Assembly: GCA_004380135.1 (NCBI GenBank)
Contig: QXCR01000010.1
Coordinates: 372,001 to 436,000, forward strand
Length of the DNA: 64,000 nucleotides
DNA from: Stemphylium vesicarium
Taxonomy: Eukaryota > Ascomycota > Dothideomycetes > Pleosporales > Pleosporaceae
Direction of reading: 5' to 3'
The translations under genes were made by a program, and so were the position numbers. Position 1 is the first letter of the stretch; each line of letters begins with the position of its first letter. Shown in pieces: positions 44,771-55,145 of the stretch. The notes below the pieces were generated by a model. It saw nothing but the letters and a program-made list of their open reading frames with translations, made no database searches and was not told where the DNA came from.

Positions 44771-47700
44771 AGCTGCGCTTGTTGATCAGGTTGACTGTTA
44801 TGACTTCAAGCGGTCGCCTTGGTTCCTACATAAACGATCAGCATTAGACGCCCCCACATCGAATATCACCGACATACTGATTTGTTCCAATGTGGCAACC
44901 TGCCTCAAACCCTGCGAATAGAAGAGGAACGGTAGTTGGTGCACGCGGGTGACGTCGCAAGAGTACTTGAAGACGAAGGAGTCGGCAGCCGGAAATCTGG
45001 GGACGACCACGGGTCATGCGATACTTGGGGAGCATATGTGGGCCTCCGACAAAGCTTTGGGTGCCGAGGGTACACGCCGACTATGAAAGTATCCTAGGCT
45101 GCAAAGACGATTTCAAGGGTCAGGGTGACGATCTGTGGCTTGAAGATTCCATGCGTCCACGCGGGCTTCGAGAAGCGAGATCAACTCGAGTGCAATATCA
45201 GAAGACGCAATGTTTAATTCGAGCATCCATGGATGTATGAAAGCTACGACCCATTGGCTACGGCAACCAGGCTCTGGGGCAAGTCGTGGCAAGGGTCAGG
45301 ATCACGCTGACAGGGGACCGTTGCCTACACGTAAACGCCTCATTGGGACGGTTAAAACCATATTAACCGGTGGTATATCCACCACGTCAAAGCGGGGCTT
45401 TGCGGTTCGCTCCTAGCGCCGACGCTGTTCTCACCGCACGTCAGCTTCCCGCCAATCCTTGCCTACGCTATCTAGCAATACGTACCTGGGAGCTTCTCCA
45501 GGTTGTGGCTTATAGCGCCTGACCATGACAAACGCTCCCGCGGGAGTGTTGCGCAACCTGAGCCTCGGAGTCATTATAATATGCAACCTGTTATAGCTCA
45601 TTTGGCCGATAATTGACGTACTTCGATTGGCTTTGGCTTTGGCAATGCCATCATTTGCTGAAACGCAGTCCGTCCCGTTACGAAGCTGGGTTGGTGTATC
45701 CAAAGATATCAAGGACCAGACGTCAGGACGTCAGAATATGCACGCCGTATGGGACCTGAAACCCGATGTCGACAACGATCTTCTCGTGGAGGCATTGCAC
45801 GTCCTTTTGAGCTACGACCACTGGGTACCGCTCGCAAATCCACACTGCCAAGCCGCCATAGCAAAGGCCTCGACCCGAGGACACGCTCACTACTTCTGTA
45901 CCCACATTGCACTCCTTAGCTCAGAAGGTGGATTTCCCTACCAACTCAAGTATATACCGCGGCAGTTGCGCTGCATCAGGCGCCATCATTAGGCTTGTCA
46001 GGGCATACTGATCAAACTTTGTCAAGTGCGACAGCTGCCCCCGCCCTGCAGGAGAAGCCGAAGATATTTGGGTCATTAAGCGAGCCCATGATGCCTGCAA
46101 ACCCAACTCCGATGTATGGTCGGCCCAACGTCACCGTTTCTCGTCTATATGCGGAATACCGCAAACTGGCCGTAAATGCTCCCTGCGAACGCGCCGAAAG
46201 TGTGAACGGACCAATGACCATCGTTTGGCTGTAGTGGATCGCAGTGGATCTGCAATACAAGGCGCCAGAAGATCCGCTTATAACTTTATACTGAGGGGGT
46301 ATAGTCCGGTATTGTCTTGCGCTGGGCTCAGACACAATATACACCACAAGTTCTAGAAGACTCTAACTTGAAGACCTCATTTCTCGACTCGAACGGATCG
46401 CATGGATTTTCAAGCTGATTTTTTCAGCCCCACGTCAACGCGAGTTGTTGAGCTGGACTTGAAACTGGTCGCCGAAGCAAAGGGATGATACTCGTTTGTG
46501 GCTCCGTGCCACGATCTTCGCAATCTCTGTCCAGTTTCCAGCTTCGCTGTCATATGCAAGGAGCCTCGTGCGTTAAGACGAGGGTGCGCTCGCCGGGCCG
46601 TTGGATTAGCTTTCATAGTGTTGGCTGCTACACCAAAGCGACAGAGTCTCCGGCAAGTCCGGCCGGAGGACGTTGAGATTACTTCTTTCTGAAAGGCTCA
46701 AGGAGCTAGCATGAGAATGCGCAGCACCTTTGCTAGCCGTTCCGACACGAGAGCATGCACAGTGAATATGCACAGCGGCGATGCCTCCACTCTTAGGTCT
46801 CAAGATTGTGACCTGAGTCTGTCTCCTGCATGCAAGCGACACCTTCCTCAGCGGGATTGAACCTGGACTTGTGTGACCACTCAGCCCCAGCCGTCCTATC
46901 TCTCAACCAAGTTGGCTCCAGACAGAATCCTCCTGAAAAGGAGTCATGGCCCACTGGAAAGTCTGCCTGAATACCCGCTGTTGAACTGCTCGGCGCGAAT
47001 GCTACGCTTCTCCACCTAAGCCAACTCTTGGCCTACAGCTTGCCAATGACCTTGTGTGTGGATTGAATGCCAGGGTGAACACGCTTTACGCACCGTGGTC
47101 TGTCTGACCGCTCATCAATCAGGGCTGGTACGGGTCTGTTACGTGTCGCGCAAAGCCAAGGCAAGTAAGACTGCAATCTCACTGCGATGATGCTCGTGAT
47201 TTATATGAAATTGATCATCTTCAAGTGCACGCTACACTTCCAACCAGATGAAGGGCTCGCCACATGAGCCACCGAACAGAACCTTGGAAGGCATCAGAAC
47301 AATCACACCAGGCTTCGCGTAAGTTTCAGAGTATATGAAGCATGCGTTCATCGTCTTCCAAATGCATGCCGCACACGTTGCTATGCATATCAGGCCTTAT
47401 TTTTCTCCATGTACCCCAGATTCTCCCACCAGTGAAACCCGGGTAGCGGCCTGTACCAAGATCTGGGGGCGTGGTCATCTCCGGTTCAGCGGACGGCGCC
47501 TCCGCTACAGAACCACGATGAGATGCTTGTCTGCCCTGACAATCTTATGATCATCCTTCACTCCAGTATGATGTCGCCAGTTAGGGCGTTCAGCCGTTGC
47601 CATCAAGGCTGATCAAGCACGCCTACTGGCGGGGTGGGCGCCGCTTACCGCAGCGGCTGTGCCATGGCAAAATAGCCGTAGCCCAACTGTCTACGGCTCG

Positions 47701-49300
47701 ACAGACCCTCGAGACTGGGGGAGTCAAGCACCCTCAGACCCGCCAGCGAGGTCAGACGGGTCGCATACAGCGAATCTACGACCGTTGCTGCCGCCGCTGC
47801 ATGGTCGGCTCGCGATCATGCAGCTTTTGGCTCATGAACGGTCAATGCGGGGGGAATATTGACCTGGGGTAGGCCATAGGTGTGGGTGGTGACGGATGCA
47901 AGTTGACGCCAGGTTGACGGATGACAAGTCGTTTTGGTGAGGAGGGGGCTCTCCCGTTCACGCCTTGATATGTGCCGCCCAGCTGATGAGTTGCATAGCC
48001 CAATATGGATGATGATGCAGAAGCCCAGAGCACCCCCTTGGTTGATAATATACCGTGTTCTCGTCCTTGATCAAACAAGTCAGCAGCCGATCGCAACTTT
48101 TCCTTATTCACCGAACCCATCAGAGACTTGACATGTTCACTCCCTTCCGGATGGCAAGTTAGCCTTTGAGGTTACGACCGAGTATCACCGCATATTCAGA
48201 TCTCGGCCACGGCAACTTGCGAAGCCGTACACATCGTCCACGCAGACAACAGACCGCCCCTCTTGGCAAGTACATACTCCATGTACACCAAAACATGCCT
48301 CTCGAATGTTTCACGCAAATGAGGTGTAACTTGGATAGCAATCGGAGCGTCCGCGGTGGTACAAGGGATCGACCACGGCCTTACATCGCCATGTTAGAGC
48401 CATCTGAAAGCTAACGTCGTGCCGACATAGCGCGATATCTATGGCTGGCCGCCCTTGCTGTGTCGTTGTATGAGCTCCTCGCCGGCAGCAGACGATGCCG
48501 TAGCAAGGGTACCGAGCGTTCACACCCCTGACAATGTAATGAAATACGCACAGCCGCCATGGGCAAACTAATTCTCTCCGAGCATCTATCCTGCATGTAC
48601 TTTCCTTTTTCTGCAAACTAAGACATCCCTGGTGGGGACTCGCATACCAGGCCCAAAAAGGTCTAGCGTCTCCTTTCTTCGACCACTTTGGGAAATGTGA
48701 CGAGTTGAAACGTTGTCCACTAAACTCGCCCATTCTCACCCGACACTATGTCTTGGCAAAAAGTTTCACGACTTAACACCAGCCAAATCCGATCGCCCTT
48801 ACCACTACTAATCCCTTTCCCTAGCACCGAGGTATTCTTAGTCTCAGTCTGGGATTTTTTAGGTACCCAGACGGCGTCAAGCCAGTCTCTTTTGCCCTTC
48901 TAAACCCTTTCCGAAGGGGTCCAAGGTTTCGGGTGGTCGGAGGGTGAGAGTACCCTAGAGTCTGGAACTTTGGTTCGTAATGGATCTGTCAGCGTGATCG
49001 GTGGTGCGCCTTAATGTATCTTGTTCGCGCTTGCGTGGATGAAGATGGTGAAGGAGAAACTTGCAAGATCGCAGGCGCATGTGTGAAGCGCTAACACACT
49101 ACTGCAACACAAATACTTCTCACAAGATGAGACCAAAGTGGCAGGGCAAAATGTCGCAAAGTTGGCTATATCGCATACAAGCTTCCGATAGTTTATGATG
49201 GAAACAAATTTCCACACGCATACCAAAATTTGCTCGCCGCGGTGCTTCTACTTCCCCCAACCAGCCCAAGTGTTGGGTAAGAAAAACAGGGACGCTGAAC
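44771..49300. other. 4.5-kb gene-poor stretch
   Basis: The 5' part should hold the promoter of the zinc-cluster gene. Beyond that I see only frames of up to 142 codons with no domain. A GGTTCAATCC-like B-box on the minus strand near 46858 lacks a paired T-stem and a matching A-box. No terminal repeats or transposase motifs recognised. It may contain decayed genes. Confidence 0.5.
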
Positions 49301-51507
49301 TTACTTCTGCTTCTCTGCATCTTCCTTCATGCCGGCTTGAACCCATTGGCGGCTCTTTGCGGCATATTCCTCCATCTTGGCCTTGTCTTTAAGAAGGTCC
49401 TTGATGGTGTGAGGGTCGGGAACGTGGCGACCTTTCTCCACACCGGGACGCGAAGTCATGCGCTCTTCCCAAGCCTTGAGCGCAGGGAACTTGTCCATAT
49501 CAACGCCTGCCCAGCCGGCTGCTGCTACCCAACCATAGTGCGAGAGATCTAAAGGGGTACATTGTTAGAAATGAGGGTTTGTGGATCGGTATGTGTCTCG
49601 GGTGGAGGAGGGCGAGATGGGAATCCTGGTGCGTTGTGGGCTCATGGTTTCTCGCAGAGGCTGACGCCACTCGCTGGGTTTTGCGGCTCGCTCCAGCAAG
49701 TTTTTTTCTTTCTCCCCGTCGAACCGAGATATCGTCTATGATAACAGGATGGACGTGTGATGCATGATCAAGGCAGGGTTTCGCCGTGTCTGACGCCGAA
49801 GGAAATATGCTACTCACCGGCAATGGTGCACTTCTCGCCGCAGAGGTAAGGCCGGTTATCAGACGCAAGATGCTTGTCAAGCACCGAGTAAAGACGGCGT
49901 GTCTCGTTTTGGTACCTGTTTACACCATACTGTATCGGTGAACGCCAATCGTCAGCCTCTCTCTTGTGCATATGCTGTGCAGTTATGCTGTACCTCAATG
50001 TGTTCAGGTGCATATCGCGTGAAATGGTCTAATGAATATTGTCAGCTTGCAGTTGTTCTCCTAAACAGTACCCGTTGTTTGCAGTTCATGATGCTGAAAG
50101 CTCATCGTGCAATTTGTTTTACATCGCGCAACCTGACCAGCAGTGAGGAAGAGCTCAGTGCCGTTTCCAGAAAAGATTGCGATTGCAGATGCGACATTTA
50201 AACGGAGGTTATAAAAGTCATTTCCATGGGCGCAATACTCGCACTTTCTGAACGGGCAGACTGCGCAGCTTTTCTCGTCGTATCGGGATGATGGCCTCCA
50301 CATGGAAATGCCTCCACATCCCGAACATTCGGCATGTCCTCAACGCCGCTCAATGCGAGATACAACCGTGTTCGCGTCAAGAAGCGATTCGTACATTCGG
50401 ATTGTACGAGGCGGTGCTGATGCTTACTGAATTGCGAAAGAAAGATGGACTTACTGGCTTGACCCTGCATGGGCCCTACTCCAGCGTTTTGATAGAAGAG
50501 CCAGTTGTTCATCTCATACCATTCACGCGATCCCTTTGGGAAGCTGATCTTGTACTCGGTATCGTAGCGCTCGACGAGGTACTGCATGATGCTTCCCGAT
50601 TCGAAAAGGTTGATTTTCTTGCCATCGGTGAACGTGTCGGTGAGTGCTGGGATGCGTCCATTAGGGTTGATGGCCAGGAACTGGGCGATGTCAGAAGCGA
50701 CCAAAGAAGTTTGAATGAGTTGTTCGAAGAATGCGGGAAGAGGGAAATGAGAGTTGTGACTTACCCAGTCTTCCTTTTGGATGTTCTTGGAGATATCGAT
50801 CTTTTCGACCTTGTACGGGAGGCTGGAGAAGTTAACATTTTGGTCTCATTATGGAAGTGATCCGGACAGCACTCCCTTCCTTAAATTCTGGGGGTAAAAT
50901 CGATGGAGATAGAAACTTGGGAAGAACGGAAATGAATGGAAAGTAGATGATATGCGGAATGCGACTAAGGAAATTGAGAGAAAATATGTACAAAATGCAC
51001 TCATAACAAAGCTATCGCTTTGTCACAGCTAAAGAAACGGTACATCCTTCCTAGATTTAGCACTTGCGTACATGTCCCTGGTGCTAATAGACCATAAAAG
51101 AAGATGTAAAAAGCTCGGAGATGAAGTCGACAAATGATCCATGTTTGATGTGCGGATTTCCGAAATTATGGAAATCGCAAACTTGTCCTCGTTGTGGGGT
51201 AGGTGTATATCTACTTCTTGTTGGTTTGATCTGTTGGAGATAGAGAAGGAAATATAAGAAACATCGGGATTGAGCGGTCTATTGTAGTGCGTACATGATT
51301 CAAGGAAAGAATAGTAATCATGAATTGATTGCAAATACAGCGTCACCAAGACAACATAGAGGTGAAAAAAGGTATAAATCGTCGGTTATGTCCATAAAGC
51401 TTACTAAATGAAGACTGTACATACCCAAGCTCCTCCAAAGTGATGGAGATCTTGATGCCGTTAGGCGTCTGCGTAGTGTAAAGCGTGACGTCGGATTGCT
51501 GAGACAT
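49301..51507 (-). CDS. Ure2-like glutathione S-transferase
   Basis: Cytosolic enzyme that conjugates or reduces substrates with glutathione; the fungal Ure2/YfcG-like group is also known for peroxidase/disulfide-reductase activity. Exons 51507-51425, 50822-50765, 50680-50455, 50028-49994, 49929-49818 and 49548-49301 join in phase to 253 residues. Thioredoxin-fold half: TLYTTQTPNGIKISITLEEL (the Asn in TPNG is the group's usual catalytic residue), FLAINPNGRIPAL with the cis-Pro, and FESGSIMQYL for the glutathione gamma-Glu. Helical half: NNWLFYQNAGVGPMQGQANHF, YAPEHIEYGVNRYQNETRRLYSVLD, LSHYGWVAAAGWAGVDMDKFPAL. Introns are 602, 84, 426, 64 and 269 nt, three of them far longer than elsewhere in this window. 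Continuity of GLPYKVEKID across the 602-nt intron supports it. Confidence 0.9.
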
Positions 51508-52445
51508 GTTTGCGGTTGAAATGGAGACGTTCGAGCGAAGGCAAGCGGATGTAAAAGAGATTAATGCCTAAGATGTGAGGTTAGATGGCGTGCTAGCGCA
51601 ATATAGCTCTTGGATCGAGCAGATGTGATTTGGAAGTGGGGTTCAATGAGGGGCAATCATGACGAAGCTGCTACTTGCTTAGAAATTTCAACACTAGAGA
51701 TGCAGCCCCTCGCACGACAGCTAGAAAGAACAATAGATCCGAAGTAATCCCTAGACGTTACTATATCGTAAGGGCATGCGCTAGTAGACTTGCGATGTAG
51801 TGCAGGTTGTGGAGTGGGACACAATGGTACCTGGACAGAATACCGCTTGAGCGGGGCTATTGGGGTTGAATAAGAGCGGAACAACTGAACTACCTCTTTC
51901 TGTGCTATCGGAATGAATACCACTGATGTTGAGTATGCTGAAAGCAATATCAGGTGCATTGTCATATCTGTACCTAGATATCTGCGCAACATCTGGAATC
52001 TGAGGCATGAAGACTTTTCTGATAACGTGCATCTATACGTATTAATGCTAACCAAGGGAGAAACTAGTGCTTCACAGATTCTAACCCGCTGCGAAGCTAC
52101 TTGCAGGCAACACAGAAGGAGTAAGGCACATGGAGGGCACTTTTTCTACCCCGACGGGATCATACAACATAGATGAAAAATCTGTCGGAGCAGTCGATTG
52201 GAGCTGGGGTACATGCGGCATATACATGCGAGAAGTACGTGCCCACCTAGAGAGATCGAAACCGTGAACGCTAGGCTACAACATTGAAAGCAGATGCGGG
52301 TGGCAGCTGATTACACGTGACCTGCAGGGTGCAGCCTAAACCAGTCAAGCGCGTTCCTTGGTTAGCCTAAACGTTTGCCCCGTCGCGAAAGCCTCCACCA
52401 CTTTCTCAACACCTCGACCGCAACCTCATCTTTCCAACAGCAACC
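51508..52445. other. divergent promoter region, GST / branchpoint-binding protein
   Basis: 938 bp between head-to-head genes; no additional gene supported. A 132-codon minus frame (51657-52055) has no domain. Confidence 0.6.
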
Positions 52446-54496
52446 ATGTCGTGGCGCAATCAGGGCATTACCGGTTCTAACAATATTCCCCTAGGAACTC
52501 GTCGTCGTTTCGGCGGTGGCGACGATGATGGCGGCTACAATCCCTCAGCACCCGCCGAGGGTCTGTCTGAGTTGAAGCGCGGTCGCAGCCCGGAGCGCGG
52601 TAAGTCGAGTCTCCCATATTTTCACGACGTCTACTCATACTTTCATCGCAGGCTCCGAGGGTCCGCGACAGCGCAAGAAGCGGAATCGATGGGGCGACGC
52701 GAGCGAGAACAAGGCTGCTGGTCTGATGGGCTTGCCCACTGCCATCTACGCCGCCATGACTACTGAGCAGCTTGACGCGTATACCCTGCATCTGCGTATC
52801 GAGGAGATTACCCAGAAGCTGAAGATCAACGATGTTGTGCCGGCCGATGGTGACAGGTATGTAAACAAGACGCTTTGCGCACGCCCCAAGATTAACATTC
52901 CTAGATCTCCCTCTCCTCCGCCACAGTACGACAATTTCGGTCGCCGTGTCAATACTCGCGAGTTCCGTTACCGCAAGCGCCTTGAAGATGAGCGCCACAA
53001 GCTTGTTGAGAAGGCGATGAAGACGCTTCCTAACTACCATCCACCTGCCGACTACAGGCGTCCTACTAAGACACAGGAGAAAGTCTACGTTCCGGTCAAT
53101 GATTACCCGGAGATTAACTTCAGTACGGAACTAACCCCTCTAACCCCCCTTCCCTTGTTTTGCTTTACCCCAGCCTTTGTCTTGACCGGCCTGCTCAGAC
53201 TGCTTGATGTTCGATCGCATCTAGTGGCACCTGCAGTACAGCTATGTCACTAACCCTAACCCTTTTGCTCAAACATTTTCTTGCTCATAAACTAACCGCA
53301 GCTTTTTGCACTAACAGTTGGTCTACTTATTGGCCCCCGTGGAAACACGCTCAAGAAGATGGAGACAGAATCCCAGGCAAAGATTGCGATCCGTGGCAAG
53401 GGCTCTGTAAAGGAGGGTAAAGGACGCTCTGACGCAGCTCATACCAGCAATCAGGAAGAAGACCTGCATTGCTTGATCATGGCCGACACTGAGGAGAAGG
53501 TCAACAAGGCCAAGAAGCTCATCCACAACGTCATTGAGACTGTAAGTTGTCCCCGAACCCCTACGCTACATCAGATACTAACAGCTCTAGGCCGCCTCTA
53601 TCCCGGAAGGCCAGAACGAGCTCAAGCGCAACCAACTCAGAGAACTCGCCGCTCTCAACGGTACCCTTCGTGACGACGAGAACCAAGCCTGCCAAAACTG
53701 CGGTGAAATCGGTCATCGCAAGTACGACTGCCCACAGAAGCAGAATTTCACAGCCAGTATCATTTGCCGCGTCTGTGGTCAAGCCGGCCACATGGCTCGC
53801 GATTGTCCCGAGCGCAAGGTCGGACAGCCCTGGCGCAACGATAATCGATTTGGCGACCGCGGTCAGCAAGCGCGCATCGGCGGCGCTCCGGAAAACGAGC
53901 TCGACGCTTTCATGGCCGAGATGGGCGGTGCTGGTGGCCAATCTCGCGGTGCCATCGAGTACAATGGCAACGGAGCCGGCGCTGGAGAAGGCTATGGCGG
54001 GGGAGAGCGCGCTCTCAAGCCCTGGGAGCGTGGCCCTACTGGCGGTGCTGCACCCTGGGCGCGTGGCGACGACGATCGTGGTCGTGGTGATAGCAACTCT
54101 GCTGCTCCCCCGCCCTGGGCTGGTGGCGGCGGGCGCGGTGGTCAATCATATGACCAAGGCTATGGTGGCGGCAACGGCGCAGCTCCTTGGGCTTCGGGTG
54201 CTCCAGCTGCCCCCGCCGGTGCTGGCTATGGATATGGCGGCTACGGCTACGACCAGAGTGCTGGTATGGGTGCCCCTGGCGCTTACGGTGGTGCACCAGG
54301 TTATGGCGCGCCTCCACCTCCCTCTGGTCCTCCTCCTGGTCTTGGGCCTCTCTTCCAAAGCTATGGCGCTGCTGGAAGCCCTCCCCCACCACCACCGCCA
54401 CCTTCTGGGTCCGCGCCGCCTCCGCCACCTCCGGGTGACATTCCTCCCCCTCCGCCGCCGAGCGATGTCCCTCCTCCACCACCACCTCCGGCCTAG
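52446..54496 (+). CDS. MSL5: branchpoint-binding protein (SF1/BBP/Msl5)
   Basis: Splicing factor that recognises the intron branch-point sequence in the commitment complex, with U2AF. Exons 52446-52599, 52652-52856, 52905-53122, 53318-53541 and 53591-54496 give 568 residues; introns are 52, 48, 195 and 49 nt. Order: RKKRNRWGD near 60 (U2AF-ligand-type Trp motif); helix-hairpin/coiled region LRIEEITQKLKINDV with SPSPPP; KH-QUA2 domain at about 170-265, including YPEINFIGLLIGPRGNTLKKME; two CCHC zinc knuckles (CQNCGEIGHRKYDC about 301-314, CRVCGQAGHMARDC about 327-340); and a long Gly-rich then polyproline tail ending in PPPPPA. Layout is as in fungal BBP. Intron 3 sits in the KH core and is unusual (see findings). 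Confidence 0.96.
53123..53317 (+). promoter_or_regulatory. branch-point-rich intron 3 of the BBP gene
   Basis: 195-nt intron, about four times its neighbours. The consensus branch site CTAAC occurs six times (starting at 53131, 53140, 53250, 53256, 53292 and 53311). Two of these form a telomere-like CTAACCCTAACCC. There are two nearby acceptors: CCGCAG ending at 53301 and AACAG ending at 53317. Only the distal one restores IGLLIGPRGN; use of the proximal one shifts the frame. Confidence 0.6.
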
Positions 54497-54576
54497 ATGG
54501 TTGGGAACATCAACAGCAGCTGCAGAATGTCGCCACGTATGTGACGGCACGCGGTCCCTCAGCGTTTCATACATGT

Positions 54577-54582
54577 AATAAA
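54577..54582 (+). terminator. AATAAA polyadenylation-type signal of the BBP gene
   Basis: AATAAA 81 nt past the BBP stop codon, a plausible poly(A) positioning element. Confidence 0.4.
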
Positions 54583-54932
54583 ATCAGTGGCTAGTTCTGG
54601 CCTTTTGCGGTGACGCAGGTAAGCTCATTGGCGAACTTGAGTATGTAGTGTCTTTTTCTTCCAGGTTGAATAGCGGAATGTCATGCCTAGGCGTGTTTAG
54701 GAGATCAAATTGGACCTAAGATGTATGGCATGCCAGTAGATTGGTTTTGTCTTGAATGCTTCATGTGCCCGTGGTGAATTCTGCCTTTGCTGCTAACGAG
54801 GTAAAGACTGTCATGTGTGTAGAACAGTGCTGAGCGATACACGTGAGTGACGCGTGGTGGGAGAGAAGACTAGTACAAGCGGCGGGACGAGGCGTGATCA
54901 TGACAGGGCGGGCACATGCAGACAAGGTCATG

Positions 54933-54970
54933 TTGACTGCTTGACTGCTTGACTGCTTGACTGCTTGACT
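54933..54970. repeat. 8-bp minisatellite TTGACTGC, 4.75 copies
   Basis: Four perfect units plus six bases of a fifth, about 180 bp upstream of the myotubularin start, possibly within its leader. Confidence 0.95.
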
Positions 54971-55145
54971 TTCGTTTGCGCGTGTTTTCCCTTCTGCATG
55001 CTTGCTTGTGTTATACAGCCCCTCACTTTGGTAGCGATCGATGGAACCCCCGCCTCCACGTCTTCCACAACTCAGCTCAGCAAGCGCCCCCCCCCCCCCA
55101 GCGTAGTCGTCTCCCACCACGCACTGCGTGCGCAACAGCGTAGCC

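Larger units (their letters stand above)
54497..55145. other. intergenic, leader/promoter of the myotubularin gene
   Basis: Holds the BBP 3' UTR, an 8-bp minisatellite (54933-54970) and a 13-base C tract near 55087. No gene. Confidence 0.6.

Noticed and set aside
46840..46925. Possible tRNA or tRNA-derived element on the minus strand (GGTTCAATCC-like box)
   Set aside because: The bases around the loop do not form a T-stem and no proper A-box or acceptor stem could be paired.
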